Shown: piece after piece, positions 36,855 through 50,865 of the stretch | How the letters are laid out: each line of letters starts with the position of its first letter | Position numbering within the stretch: the first letter of the stretch is position 1 | Source of the DNA: Melanocharis versteri | Taxonomy: Eukaryota > Chordata > Aves > Passeriformes > Melanocharitidae | Direction: 5' to 3' | DNA: 64,000 bases | Assembly (NCBI GenBank): GCA_013397845.1 | Contig: VZTG01000478.1 | Span: 761,254 to 825,253 of the forward strand | Program-made: the position numbers and the translations under genes | The notes under the pieces: model-generated | The model's input: only the letters and a program-made list of their open reading frames with translations | What the model was told of the DNA's origin: nothing | Database searches by the model: none

Positions 36855-39800
36855 TGGCATCATGGATGAAATAACTGACAGTGATAATGCTCCTGTCAGA
36901 GCTGTAACCAGTTTGCAAATCTTTATAGTTATGCTGAGTTCATTGTGATGAAATGTAAAACAAATCCCAGCAATACTTCTCACAACGGGGAAACATCTCT
37001 CACCCACGCTTTTAGGCAAATATTCTTTCAGTCTTTCCTGAGTCTTCATTGCTTAAAAGCCTGTATTATTTTGAATTCTGCTCTGCAACACTTCAACTTG
37101 TTTTAAAGAGTCTATAATTGAGTTTTGCATTGGGTGAAAATTTGCTTACATCTGTGGAAGTGTAAAACAAAAGTAGCCAACCTTTTATTTCACAGTTTTC
37201 ACTGAATTTAGTTGAAAAATGCTGTCATTTGCTTAATTGGAAATGGTAATGTAAAATTTACAAAGATAATCCAAATGAACTAAGCATGAATCTACCATAT
37301 TAAAATGCTAGTTTGAGGTGTATTGTTAGCTACCCAACTACCATGGTAATTAATGTAGAAGTCTTAAATAAAAAGATAGTGGGCTTTATACCTTATATAG
37401 CATTCAAATAGATTCTGTTGGCCAAAAACAATTATTGCAGAAGCCATTTTAGATGACAATAGAAGGAAAATTTGAATTGCATGGCAGAAATTCTGGAGGT
37501 CACCATTTATCTCTGTGTTGGTCCCTAAACATGCCACAGATTGTTCAAAATTTAGAATATCTTCCTCTGTCTTCTCTCCTTTTCTCCTTTCATATCCTCT
37601 CCATCACTCAGCACAGTAATATGTTTACCTGTTCTTTGCCTCTCTTGAAAGAGCTTTTTTGTCCTGCTTCTCACTTGACTCTTTCTCTAGACTTAAATTT
37701 GAAATTTGCAAATTCCTCCTCAAAGTGGTTGAATGAAGCATTTATGAGAAAAATTAAATACAGAAGGAAAAAAGACTTCGAAGTTGTTCAAGGTCCAATG
37801 CCAGCTTGGGTTGCTTCAGAAGTATTTCTTCTTAATGGCTGAATGGCTGAACAGGGATTCTCCTGGAACTGCAGAATAACTTTTCATCTGTGACATCAAT
37901 TTTATAACTTCTTTACTTTTGTTTTTCAACTTCTGCTTTCCTATAGCTTTGTTTTGGGAGTTTTTTGCCACCTTTTTGAAATCCTAGCCATATGTCTCAG
38001 TAACTAGTAGTATTACAATCACAACATCTGATTAATATTAAAACCCATCCTGCATATTTTATATTGTCCTAGGCGTGTGAAGCATAAGGTCTTGGGGGCA
38101 ATAAGAGAGGTGTTGGTAGAACATTTTTCATCCTTTTATGTATATAGAGAACCAAATTGCACTGGAGTTCATTAGTGAACCATTAATGTAAATGCTTATG
38201 CAATGTAACAGAAGGAAAACCTGCTTCTCATTGAACAGGAAGACTAACAACATGCTAGATAGGAGAGCCAAGCATGCAACTATCTACCACCCCAATACGT
38301 ATATTTGTGAAGAAAATAACAGTACAAAATTGCTCTTTATGTGCAGTGCTGAAGGCCTGAGTTAATCACAAATCCTTGCTTAGCAGAAGGCCCTCCTCTA
38401 GAGGCTCTCATCTATCGGCTGCAGACACCAAGCTGGCTGCCTCCAGCATTCTGCTAGTCTCCAGTGAAAGCACGGAAAGAAACTGCACACTTTGGTGTAA
38501 AGATCCAGGCAGATCTCTCACGATGAAGGTATTAGATGGCCAGAGTAAAAATGTGCATGTCTGCATGGCATTGTAAACTGAACAGCAGAAGTTTTTGGCA
38601 ATTTTCTAACAACAGTGCAAGCCATACTGAAAAGCACAAAAGTAAGAGGATATTAGTCCTAGAGTATAATTTAATGTAGAAGTTCAGTAATTTTCCAGAA
38701 ACCTTCCAAAAATCAGGAGCTGGATGGGATAGTTGTTTTCATTATTAGAAGAGAGATACATTTATTTCAAATATATATTTTTGGTGTAAGGAAGGACGAA
38801 ATCTGGGCAAAGCTGAGGGCTACTTTCCTTTAATGGTGCAAAGCACTGAGAAATCAAATAGTTTCAATAGTAGTGTGAAAAAAAGTGTTCCACATAAGTC
38901 AAAAATAACCAATGAGAGGGTATGGTAGTTGGACAACGAGGAATCTGGAGTGAGGGATGAAGTTTGCAGCAATGTCTGATTCGATTGTAGGTCTAAAAGA
39001 TGTAATATGAGATGTCATATAAGATATTTAGGGCAAAATGTAATTAATTATTCTACCTAAAGGTCTGCTTTTGCCCCAGTGTTCCTCTCTCTAGCTATTC
39101 ATTCTGATGAAAAGGGATTGTCAAATTTTTTATGACATAGGACAGCAGATGTTAATTGAATAACATTTCATATTTACTGTGCATAGGAAGCACATATTTA
39201 CTGGCAATTCAAAAAAGTTGTTCTTAAGATTTCTGTACAAAACTCAAGACATCATTACGACACTCGTTCTTGTTTTTATCAGGATTTTGTTTCCCTAGTA
39301 AAGGCTGTGGACTGGGTTTTCATTCTGCTTTAAGGATGAAAACCCAAAACAAGTAATCAGGACTCAACTTGTGTCTTAAAATGATTCACTGCTTTCCTTA
39401 GAAGAAGCCAAAACAATCAGGCTCTTTTGAACTGCTCGTCATATTGATTCGATTATCACTTCCTGGGCCATGCTGTGGGCTGAACAATGGAGCTATACAG
39501 CTTTGGTTTTCACCCGCTTGTTGGTTGAACGTTTTCAGTGATTTTAGTACTGTGATGAACAAGCCCCCAAGTAAATTGAAGCGTTGTTCTAGCTCTCCTA
39601 GGAATGTTCTTCTGCATAGAACTATTGCAGTATGTTGTACAAAAGCTTTGTCCTTTCTTATGCCATCTGGGGATTCCCAAATGCTGACTAAACTGGCGGC
39701 TGCCTACGTACAGCAGATGTAAAATCTTTCAATACCAGACCAAGAGGAAAGTGGAATTTACTGGAACCAAGAATGTCATGGCTTTTATTTGTTTATTCTT

Positions 39801-41349
39801 ACAAATATTGGACCATCCTACTGAGTGGTTCAGCTCAGGTCACGGTTTCAGAAAACAAACCAAACTTCCTAAGTTATATTCAGGCCATGTTTGTACTTCA
39901 GATATTTTGATTCAGTGTTTTTCTATCCCTTGGGTCCGATTATCTGACCACTTTCAGAGAAAATAGCCAATTTGGGTTGGCCCTGTTGGTATGAGGATTA
40001 GCCCAGAGAAGTTGTTTGTCTTCTTTCCTTTGGCTGGGCATGACTGTCTATATTCTTTTGATATATGATCAAGATGAGAAGCAGAAAGGAGCTCTAATTC
40101 ACTATGTTTGAGTCTTAAGAAATTGTTCAAAATTAGAGCAGCCATGAGGCAGCCCTGGGTTATGTTCAGGCCAGTTTTAAGCAGCAAACTAAAATACCTG
40201 CATTATATACAGTTCACTTTCAGTGAAAATTAATGTCTTCTGCACCACCTGCATGTAGGTTGAGGAGAGAATCTGGTTCAGTGTAGTGTAAATTATAGCA
40301 GACAAACATGGAATGAATTCTGCTCGGCAGCCACAGCACTTCAAGCCCTCTACCTTTTCTGTCTTCAATGACTGACTTTCATATTGAATTCCTGCGAAGT
40401 CAGTGGGTTGGATTTCCTCACTCTGATAGATCTGATTTTGCAGTGAAATGTTTTGCCTTCATTTTGTTACTTCGAAAAATGAAAAACTCAATTGCTTTCC
40501 ATTTGTGGTCAGTAATCAACCCCTAAATAGTCCACCACACTATATTAACCTGCAGAGGAATTGGCATCTGGGTCAAGTGTTAATAAGATATAGCAGATGA
40601 AAATTCTGGTAGTAACCATGCTGACATGCCCCTGACCAGTTTAATACTCTGATCCTTCCCTATCTTTTAATACACTGGATAAACTTATTATGCCATTTTT
40701 GCCATATTTTAACTCTCTCTTTTTCTCCTCTCCACACCTCTTTTTATATTCTAGGTTTTCGTGCTTCCTGTCTTTTCAGATTGTCTTTTGTGGCTTGAGT
40801 GTAATGGCAAACAGGTTACTGGAAAGAGGAAAACTCCTAAATCCTGAAACCTGCATGGCTGTGCACTGCATTTGGGAAAGAGTGACACTCGCAGTTTAGG
40901 CTAACTTAAACTTTATAAATGTTATGTGAGTCTTTTACAACCATAGCCTTAAATTTCCACTTTGAAATATTCATTGCAATGGATTACTCTGCTCCATGTG
41001 AAATTCTCTAGAGCAACCCTTCATGTTTTCAAGTTGTACTTTAATTATTCTACTTTGAAATTAGTAATACTTTTATTTCCCCATGGTAACAGTTTCTAGA
41101 TATTTAATAACCTTAAGATGAAATTATTATAGGAAAATTACATAAACATATACCCTTGATGACTTAAAGTCATTGGGATTATTAGAATGAAAAGGAAGGC
41201 CATATAAGAAAACTGCAAAGAATAGCTGATAGAGATAAGGGTTTTCTATATGATTTAATCTTAACCAGAGATTTCTTTAACAGTTGATATATTTAACAGA
41301 CTAAGCCATTCATCACCAGATTTTTTTTTTCTTTTTCTTCCAGTAATAC

Positions 41350-41362
41350 ATATATATATATA
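41350..41362. repeat. TA dinucleotide repeat
   Basis: Six and a half AT units, visible directly. Confidence 0.85.
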
Positions 41363-42116
41363 CGAAAGTGGTAGTAAGGCCAGTAAAAGCAGACTGCTAA
41401 AGTATTTGTCTGTATAGTTCCTGCCTTGCCTGTCTCATGACTTTCTGAGCTGGAATAGCAATGAGCCTTGATCTTCCTGCCATGTGCACAAGTTAACAGT
41501 CATTGAACAACAGCTAAAACTTCTGAAATCAGAAAACCTGGCTTCTTAAATTTGAATATTCTGAGGGACTTAAGGAAATTTTTCAACTGTTTCATTTTTA
41601 AATGTTTACCTTTGTGTTGCTTCTTTGCAAAAGTTATGGTAAATGAATAGTTTCAGAAAAAATTACCAGAACAGTGACTTCTAAGAGAGAATTACAAAAT
41701 ATTTAAAAAATGAAAGTTTATGCTTTGTGATTGTAAATATTCATGCCTGACTAAGATTTATGTACTCATCCAGGAATAGGGCCGAATCATACTAGGTGAT
41801 CTATGTGCTGAATCATCTCAGATTGTACTCTTTCATGGTGAATGGTTGTATAATTATATAAAATACTGAGTTGGGTCTGTTTAAACTAATGAATGAATCA
41901 TTTCTAATGCAGTTTGAGGAACTCATGCTTGAGTTTGTCAGTTTTATTACTAAGGTTTGCTTCCTGAACGGCAGAACTTTCCTCAGGGGAAAAAAACCCT
42001 AAAAATAAACCACACAAAAAGACAGACCAGGGACCTTTGTGTTGATAAGCAAGAATCTGCAATAGGAAATATTTTCTTACTCATATTCTCATGAATCTAT
42101 ATTGAAAGTCATCCTA

Positions 42117-42835
42117 AAATCACAGAGCAATACAAGTCAGGAAGACACTTCAGGAAGTCTCTTATCCAAACTCCTGCTCAGAGCTGGACAAGGTCAGAGA
42201 TCAGACCATGTAGTTCCATGTCTCTGTCCAGTCTGATACTGAAGACTTCCAGGGGTATAGACAGTACGAACTTTCTAGGCACTCTGTTTCACTGCTCAAC
42301 TGTTTTCATGACCAGCCTTATTTTGTCTGTGTTATATCCAGTGTGAAGGGTTCTCTGAAGCCTCTCACCTTGTGCCCATTGCCTCCCAGCCTCCCACCAT
42401 GCACAGCTGTACACACAGCTGTAAAGAGCCTGACTGCTCAACAGCTTCCCCTCAGGGCCAACTCGGGGCTTCCAGGAACTCTCTCTTCTCCAAGCTGGAC
42501 AAGGCCAGTTCCGTCAGCCTCTCCTCACAAGGCAAAACCCTGCAGCCTGCAAACATCTTGGTGGCCCTCCACTGACCTCATTCCAATTTATCAGCATCTT
42601 TCTCATCATGAGGATCCCAACACTTAATGCAACGTCTACATCTAATGATTTGTGGCCTAATGAGTCCTAAGTAAAGCAGAATATTTACTTCCCTCCATCC
42701 AATGACTCTACTGCTGTTTATACACTCTTAGATACTGCTGACCTTCTTTGCTGCCAAGGGACCACTCCTGTCTCATGTTCACAGACTACCAATATCTCCA
42801 AAATTAATCGGCAGCCTGGAAGTCCCCAGCCTCTG
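42117..42835 (-). mobile_element. Old CR1 LINE 3' fragment
   Basis: A minus-oriented, diverged CR1 of about 700 bases. Blocks on the plus strand appear in the expected order: AAATCACAGAGCAATACAAG, AACTCCTGCTCAGAGCTGG, TTGTGCCCATTGCCTCCCAG, CTCTTCTCCAAGCTGGACAA, GTCAGCCTCTCCTCACAAGG, CATCTTGGTGGCCCTCCACT, CCTTCTTTGCTGCCAAGGG, and CTCATGTTCA near 42773. The far end is approximate. Divergence is greater than in the copy at 10524, suggesting an older insertion. Short frames here (42343-42627 and overlaps) are non-functional shadows. Confidence 0.92.
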
Positions 42836-45800
42836 CTCTTCCTTCATCCACAAATTCAGCCATATCTACTCAAAGCTGTACATTTTACTTGAGTTCCATG
42901 ACATGCTTTAATAAAGACCAGAGCAGAAGTAAGCTTATACATTTAAATTAGAAATAAATCACATAAAATATTGTTGAGCATTGTGATAAATAAAAATGCA
43001 GGTCCCTGTGTGGTGTAAATTGATACTTATGGCAGCTAAACACGGGTTCAAAACATTTAGCATTCCATTGTTAGCTATAGACATTAATGGGATATTGGTT
43101 GCATCTTCATCTCTTTCTTTATTAATCTGTTTTAATTAGATAAATGCAGGTTTAACATAACTGCACATTTGGTTCTTAAGCTCTCAGTGAATTAGACCTT
43201 GTGTTATATTAACCTCTGCTGTAATTGAATTCAGGTAAATATCACAAAGTGGTATGACTTTGGAGACAGTAATGCATGTTTGAATTTGATGCATGTTTTC
43301 TCCTCACTTCATTTTACTATTAGATATAATTCCTTGTCAATATTTTTATGTGAGCTACATAGAAAAGGCTTACTATGCACAAACATATGTATGTGCACAT
43401 ATATTGGAGGAATACCCGCCAGGAGTCAAGCTACCTTATACAACTCCATCTGGAGCTCTGCGTTGTCTCAGATGAAGCTATTTCATACACAAGACTGCAT
43501 AAAAATGTATGTCATGGATTTGCGTCTTAACTTTTGGAGAGATGATACCAGAAAAGCTTTCTGAAGTGTGCTCTGCTGTTGTTCAGGATTGATGCATTTA
43601 AATATGATTTTATTAGGTAGTATTTTATTCTGATACTTACTCTCCTGTTCAGACTTTTGCATTCCTCTGTAAATTATGCTACCTGGAATTCTCCTGCTAG
43701 AGAATACAATCTCCTTCTTTACTCCCACCTGCTTAAAATTAGAAGCCTCCTATTTTATTTTTCTTTCCCAAAATGTAAAATTCTGTAGTTTGTAGCTTTG
43801 TTGACAGATTTATGGAGCTGGAGGATGACCTTGGTGATTGAAGTAATGCTGCAAGTTTTTTATTTTAACAGTTATTTTGTAGTTTAGGGAATTATAGCAC
43901 AGCTCACACAGTACACCCAGTATCCTTCTCCCAGGGTTCTATTGATTCTTTTGTGGTACCAAACAAAATAAAAATGAAGGAGGATGTTGACTGCTCTAGG
44001 CTGAAGATTGTTTTTTATTCATCTTTGTGTGGAGAAAATTCTTGAGGTTTTTTTCTTCTTTTATATAATCTTCCTTATCTTTGGGAGATTGTTCTACTAA
44101 AAAATACTTTTCCCCCACTTTTTGAACTTGATTAGGACTTCTCAAGACAGGAACTTTAAAAAAGGAGGCTGGTGTGTTGCATAAAATAGTCAGTATGGCC
44201 TTGTACACACTATGTGCAGGATCTTCCTAGCCAGGACACATTTGAGGGAGTGGAATTGAGGAAAGTGCCTCCAACCAGCATTTTATTCTCTCTTCATCAG
44301 CAACAAAATATGTTGGCTTTATCATTCAAAATCCATCCTTTTGCACGTCTATTCTGATGGTTAAAATTGCCCAGCTGCATTGGTGTTTCAGGATATGAAG
44401 AAAGACAGTTCAAATATTTTCTTAGGGATTGGATTTTAGCAGAAATCTAAACCTTATGTTTAAGAGTGGGTGTGACAATTAGGGCTATTTCTTCCGTAGA
44501 GACAATGATTAATTTGCAGTGTTACTCGTGTCCATAACAGTTGCCTGTTGTTTTGATCATCATTTATTATGACCTCACTGAGATTTGTGGCAGATCTCAC
44601 AGCTGATTCTCATCGTGTTTTGCTTAAGCCACACTGCTGCTTTACATAGTCACTCTCAGAAAACGAAAAATAAGCTGATGATCCACAAAGGGAAAAGGAG
44701 CTAGTAGGAAACTTATAACAAATACCTCTATTTCTACAGCATTCAAGAGAGTTACCTGCTTCAGAGAAAGCAAAGGCTGGCAGAAAACATTTTGTTAGCT
44801 TGCTCTGAGCCGTCAGACAGAACTGATTGTTTCTCAGGACAGCCTACAATTACTGATCCCACTGGCTTATCTCCAGTACTATTCAGAAAGGCTTCTTCTT
44901 CAGGCAAGAAGACTTCCCAATGTAATTTACAGTCCAATCTGGCTATCCAGACAGATCTTTGATCTCCTGAGTAATACAGAGAAAAGACTGTCTCCTTTAT
45001 TCAGTCTAACTTCTTTTTTGCAGAGGCAACTTTTCTTGGGAGTACTGTAAGACTCTGTCTAAAAATGTTTATGTCCTCTCCAGCTGGATTACCAAAACAC
45101 TCACCATTGATCAAACAGTCCTCCCACCAGGGCCAGAGGAACCACAGTGAGACTCTAAAGGAAGAGGTCCTGAAAAACCACATATCCTGTAAGCCATCTG
45201 AGTGCTCTCAGCTATAACAGCAGGTACTGTAGGCAGCTATCAATGTTTATGATTTTCATTCTGATAGCATCCAAAACACATCCTACTGTGTGTCCACACC
45301 CCCATAAAGTCAGGCCTGAAGGACTTCTTTCCCATTTTGGCATTGCTTTAGTACCACCAGAACTTCACACCGAGCCCTTGACTCAAAGCATTTACTTATG
45401 CTACAAAAGCAGGAGATTTGTCTGTGTTCGATATATGTAAATAGCTTATCTTGGGTTGATGTATTGTATTTAGAATTCCACTTGACTAATTTTTTTTTTA
45501 ATAATTATTTTATATTCTGACAACACTGTCAAAGCTCTATTGCTTCTGCATTGTAATGCATGAAGAATTGGAAGTCTGGCACTAAGCCTCCATTAACATT
45601 GTAATGTAGAGAAACCATTTACCCCCACAACCACATAGGACTAATATTGTGAATGCTTTACTTCTTGCATTTAAGTAAACAGAAGAAAAGTCTACAAAAT
45701 TATGTAGCCAGGCAAATAAAATTATATATTGTGTTTGTTCATGCTGATTTCATTAATTTTTAATGTGCATTGTGTAGAAAATTCTCCATTAACTCTACCA

Positions 45801-47829
45801 AACTAGAAACCTACTCTCCAAGAAGAATACAAATAAATGTGATTAGTTAAGTGGACTTGTAATTAAATTTAAAAATGACCATGAGAAAATACAGTTTCTT
45901 TCAGTTCTTTCACTTCTGTCGCCAGGTAGAAAAAGGAATTGCACCATTGATATTGTTCACTAACCTAAGGAAAAAAGCAGGCAATGGGAGCTTGATGTTT
46001 AGCAATTTCACTAAAATTGAGCACATAGTCAAGTGATTTGCAAGGCCAAGGAAATACCCAGAGAATAACAGAGGATGAGCTTTACTGAAGAGGAGAGCAT
46101 GAAATTCTTGCATCTCAGCACAGCACCAAGCAATCATTCTGTTATTTGGCCGGATCAAGACTGAGCATGTTGCACCCTATCTGAATCAGCAACGAATATC
46201 CCACAATCTCTTCTTGTGCACACGTTGGATGCTTTGAGGTGAACACCTTGCCTGAAGACACCGAAAAGAGCTACTGGAGTACTCGGTGTGCTTAAAACTT
46301 TTTTTAACCTGACGAAGTATATATAGCTTCTAATTTGCCTGGAGTTTATTTAAGGCTTTCTAGAAATAACATTGCAAAATACCAGTGTAGGATGTTTCAT
46401 TACACACATAGCAAACAACTTTATCATTACCATCATCACCATCATGAGGTGCCTGAAGCTCATGTGTACTGAGACAGATTTAATTATGGAAAGGAAGAGT
46501 TACTTATTAACAGAAACTAAAAAAAACCCCAAAAAACCAACAACTAAACCCTTCCAATACTTCTCCCTTTTTAACAAAGGTAAGGCGAAGTTCTTACTGT
46601 CTCCAAAGCTTCTTCTTTTTGTCATGTTCTTTGTAACTTTACCACTTTTTCAGGAGAGATTTTTATAGTAGCTGCTTCTTCCCTCTTTCTTTAGATTTCT
46701 AACCTACCAGTTCAACTGCATGGAATCTTGGTGATATGGAATGTTCTCTGAAATGTAGGGCCTTTTTAAAAAAAGATATTTCTTTGTATTTCAAAGTAAT
46801 TGCACAGCAGTGTCTCCAGCTGGACAATCACTGACGGAAGACTACTATTCTAGAGCTCAGTCTTAAAAAAAGCTTAAAAGAAAAGAGTACTCTCAAACGA
46901 ATTCCGCAGCTTGAATTTCACAAAGTTGCCATTATTACTTTCAGAGCACCTCTCCTTAAATAATAAAGATGCCATGAGAAGATGATCCTCAGAATAAGCA
47001 AAGTGCAATTACAGAGTGAAATAAATAAAAGGCAAGGATAAACAGAGGCAGAGGGTGCATCAGAGAGAAAGGAAAAACTTTTCTAATTATATATGGAAAG
47101 GAACAAAGAGAGAAATATACAAAGTTATTCTGGATCATTGAACGGACTTGCTGCAGCATTTTGGTTTATACCGATTTTTTTCTGAGCTCAGAAAGAAAGA
47201 GACTACTATACTGCATAATCCTGGGCATGTGCAGTGTTCAAATAAAAAATGAGCAAGATGTCACAACTTGTGGTTGGAGGAATTAAACTGTTATTGTTGT
47301 ATAGAGAAGAGAAAGGGCTGGCCAAATTTTGACATGGATTGAAACATTAATCTCTTACCCTGATGCTGACAGTTGTCTTCTTGCACATTTGTATGTCACC
47401 TTCTTCCAAGAATTAATATCTGTACACTTAGAATAAAATAACCCCCATAAGTAACTTTGAATTTAAACGAAAATTATAAAAATGTAACTGAAAACAGAAG
47501 AAGAAACATTTGAACGTTGTTATTAGGGAAATAATACTTGTCTTTCTGTCAGTAAGTCTCATCCATATGCATGCATCTTTAAGTAGTTAAATTTTCTCTC
47601 AGAGTTTAAGGAACCCAAATATGTGTTCATACCTGGCACAATGCCTGTCATTACGTTCACCCATACACCTGCTGGTATGTAGAACTAATAAACTATCTAC
47701 TCTCTCTCTGTTTCCATCATGAATTACTGTCAAATCTACTTTCTTGCACTTTGAAAGGACCTAAAATACAAATGAAGTACAAAAAATAGCCAGGAAAAAA
47801 AATAGTCCTTAGAAAAAATGAGCATTGCA
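42836..47829. other. Intergenic DNA, no gene recognised
   Basis: About 5 kb with no identifiable exon, RNA gene or transposable element. Open frames are under 100 codons, without motifs. Confidence 0.5.
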
Positions 47830-48400
47830 TGGTGGGTTGGCCCTGACTAGCAGCCAAGCACACAGAGCCACTCACTCACTCACTCACTCCCCACCTCCCA
47901 GCAGAACAGGGGAGAAAATAGGAAGAACAAGAGAAAGATTGTGTTTGGAAATAAACCACTCAGCAGTGACTATCATGGGCAAAGCAGACTTAGCTTGGGT
48001 AATTCAACTTCATTTACTGTATGTGATTACCATTCCATGTATTGGGAGACAAAAATGATAAACATTTAAATACCAAGGGCTGCAGTGGGCTCATCTGCTC
48101 TGGTATGGGCTTGTCCATGGGCTTCAATCGCCTTGGGGGTGTCCTTGCTCCAGCACAAAGCACCTCCTGCTCCTCTGGCCTTGTTACTTTCTGTAATTTC
48201 TGAAATATGATTTCACTGTGTCACTGCAAACTTCTCTGCACAGTTCAGAGGCAACATCAATTCCACTGCTGGACTGAGCTGTGTCCTGCCTCGGGTCCAT
48301 TTAGGTGGCTGGAACTGGCTGTGTCTGGATCAGGGCAGTCCCTAGCCTCCTCCCTCAGAGGTCAGTCATTAGGTTTCCCACCCAAACATGCCATTTAGCA
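47830..48400 (+). mobile_element. Avian ERV LTR
   Basis: Begins TGGTGGGTTGGCCCTGACTA, then a CACT-rich run (47869-47888) and CAGCAGAACAGGGGAGAAAA, all typical of the start of a common avian endogenous retrovirus LTR. Towards the end it reads GGTGGCTGGAACTGGCTGTG, then TCCCTCAGAGG and CCCACCCAAACATGCC, matching the LTR 3' end layout. A TG...CA span of 571 bases is possible. The five bases on each side do not match, so no target-site duplication is seen and the 3' limit is uncertain. Non-coding. Confidence 0.75.
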
Positions 48401-49400
48401 CCATGATAGCAGAGCATCAGGTTCTATGAAGCTATGCTTCTGGAAACCAATTCATCTACTTGTGAAAAGGGCATGGCAGCTCTTGCGAGACCAATGTTCT
48501 CCACAAGAAAAGGTTGAACCATAATACAGCTTGCCAGAACATGAGTGTCGGCTCATTTGATCTTGAACAAAGCCTCATGCAGGCTACTGCTCTTCAGCAG
48601 TGGTCCTTCAGTCCATGAGGACCTGAACACAAGCAGAGGAGTTGTGTGTTAATGGGACTGGAGACACAATGTACTCTGCAGAGCTCAAGAGCTGGCCTGA
48701 CTGCCAGACAGCCCTGGTTAGCCTGACTGGCACCAGCGTGAGGTGGCCTTTGTTCCCCTCTAATATTAAGACAACCTAGAGCTATGTTCAATCTGCCATT
48801 GATCTGAAGGTTATGAAGTTCATTGCAAAGCTGCTGATGGAGATTGAAGTCTGTTACTGACAGGAAAAACTGGTATAGCCAGTGTCATAAGGGTGAGTAG
48901 ATGCATAGCTATACAAACAAATGGTATTTTTGTAACAGTTGTGCTATCAGAATTGCTCTATGCCAGCCCATCAATGCCCTGCAGACACAAAGCACATTCC
49001 ATCGGCCAAAATGAGTTGCAGCGCAAAAGTGGAGTGCAGGACCCATTTTTCCAGGAAGATGGGAGATCAAAAATGATTAGCAGCTGCAATAATTAACAGT
49101 GTTAGCCCTTTAGGACCACAATCAAACATTCACTCAAGCCTCCAGGATCCACTGAGTCAGTGTAGCTAGGGCAGAACAGACTGTGCAATGAGTGCTGCAT
49201 GGGGAGTTGGATCAGCCGTCTGTTTCTTACTCCTGGGCTCCAAAGGATCAGGAGGAGCCATGGTGTGCAGTCTTTTGGTAGGGGTTCAGGTCAGTACATG
49301 CCACTGACACACACCTTTGTTGTTTTGTCCCCACAGGTTAGTGGGGAAAAGCCTAAGAAGAAACTCCTTAGAAAATCAGCTTCAGACTAGCTAATTTTAG
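48401..49400. other. GC-richer block, possibly ERV internal remnant
   Basis: Directly downstream of the LTR the sequence stays richer in G+C than the desert around it, to about 49390. That would fit a decayed internal part of the same provirus, but I see no gag, protease, reverse transcriptase or envelope motif and no clear primer-binding site next to the LTR. A strong acceptor-like tract (TTGTTTTGTCCCCACAG) ends at 49336 and is followed by 18 open codons. Unassigned. Confidence 0.25.
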
Positions 49401-50793
49401 AGGAATTGCTTTCACAAAAGTGATGAGAAGCAAACTTCTTTATTAAAGATCCTTCCTTACAAAGGCTTATTAAAACTAAGAACTTAAAAACTGAATTCCA
49501 TCAAAATACATATTTTAAGTAGTTGATACCGAAACTACGTATAGGAACTTTTTTAACTTTCTGTGAAGCCTTAGCTCAAGGTATTCTCCACCTAAAACTT
49601 TGCCCTCAAAATAAATGAAAAGTTTCCTGTACTTTGCAGAATCAATATAAAATGTTTTTTAAAAGGAAGTGGCATGTTGATAAATGCATGTGATTCAAAC
49701 ACTTTACATACTTAACTGAAGTTTCCCTTAATAAGCGTTCTTCCATAGAATGAAAATGTTTAGACAAAGGTTAACCAGGAAGACCATGGAATAAAAATAA
49801 CAGCATTGGTCTAAATCATTTATTACAGGGAGGGAAAACCTAGTTTAAGATTTAAAGGATTGAATCCACCTTTACTGTGCCAATGAAAAGAATAAATACA
49901 AAATAAGAATTTGGTCCACAGCTCCACTGCCTGTTAGCTTTTTTTGTCCATGACACATATTCCTGAGATGAGACGACTTTATTCCAATTTTGGGACATTT
50001 TAGAATCACTTCTTACTTTCTACAAGCATGAGCTTGGCAGGTGCAAAGCGGAAAAGAATAAGCTCAAAGACCTATTCTCTGCTACCAGGCATGAGACTTT
50101 ACAAGAGACACCAGGCTTAGGAACGTCAGATGCCTGTCTAAATAATTGACAACTACAATGAAGTGAGGGCAAAAGTCATTCCCAACCAGACTATATTTAA
50201 AACTGCTAACCTGAGAAGGATTCATATTCTAGGGAATGTGTCTGAGATTCATCTTAAAAACCCTGCTGTGTGTTTCCAAGTTTAGTCATCGTCTGTGGAA
50301 CAACTTTAGATGAGAGATTTACTGAGCCAGTTACTGCACAAAACTGGCTATATGGAAAGTTACATTGTTCTAATGAAAACACAGTATCCTGTGTCACATT
50401 ATGGCAAAACTGATTTAGAAACCTTCTGCAGTCACACAAAACCTTTAGCTCGACTTACACATTGAAAAGGATTAGTGTCATTTTGATTTGAGGTTGTGAT
50501 TTGCTCAGAAATCAATCAAGAGCTAGATTAGCTGAGGATGTAATGTTAAACTACAGTCAATACATAGACAGATGGAACAAGACCACAAGATCCAAAGGGT
50601 CTGGTGGTTGTGTGCCAAACCGCTAAAGGGGCACCAAGTTCAGGGGCCAAATTCTTCCCATTGTGACTATGCCCTGCTCCTGCCAAAGTTGGTGGGAGCA
50701 GCATGTCTACGCTGCAAGGCAGAGCATTTGACAAAGATATATTTCTGCAAAGAAATCTTTCTTGTTTTATTTACAAGTATTGTTTGGTACTGT

Positions 50794-50865
50794 GGTTTTT
50801 GTTTGGTTTTGGTTTGTTGTTTTTTTTCTGTTGTTGTTTTTGTTGTTGTCGTTTTTTTTTTCTTT
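50794..50865. repeat. GTT/T-rich low-complexity tract
   Basis: A long T-rich run with G interruptions, visible directly. Frames crossing it (hydrophobic on the plus strand, Lys/Thr-rich on the minus strand) are low-complexity artefacts. Confidence 0.9.

Larger units (their letters stand above)
34701..42116. other. Intergenic DNA, no gene recognised
   Basis: About 7.4 kb of AT-rich DNA with no identified element. It holds a T-rich pyrimidine tract at 36811-36854 and a short TA run at 41350-41362. The longest frame is 129 codons (37453-37842, plus); it has no recognisable motif and I treat it as chance. Confidence 0.5.

Noticed and set aside
37453..37842. 129-codon plus-strand frame
   Set aside because: No recognised motif, no flanking splice or promoter evidence; a run of this length is not exceptional among six frames in 64 kb.
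42343..42627. Ser/Pro/Leu-rich 94-codon frame
   Set aside because: Non-coding-strand reading of the old CR1 fragment.
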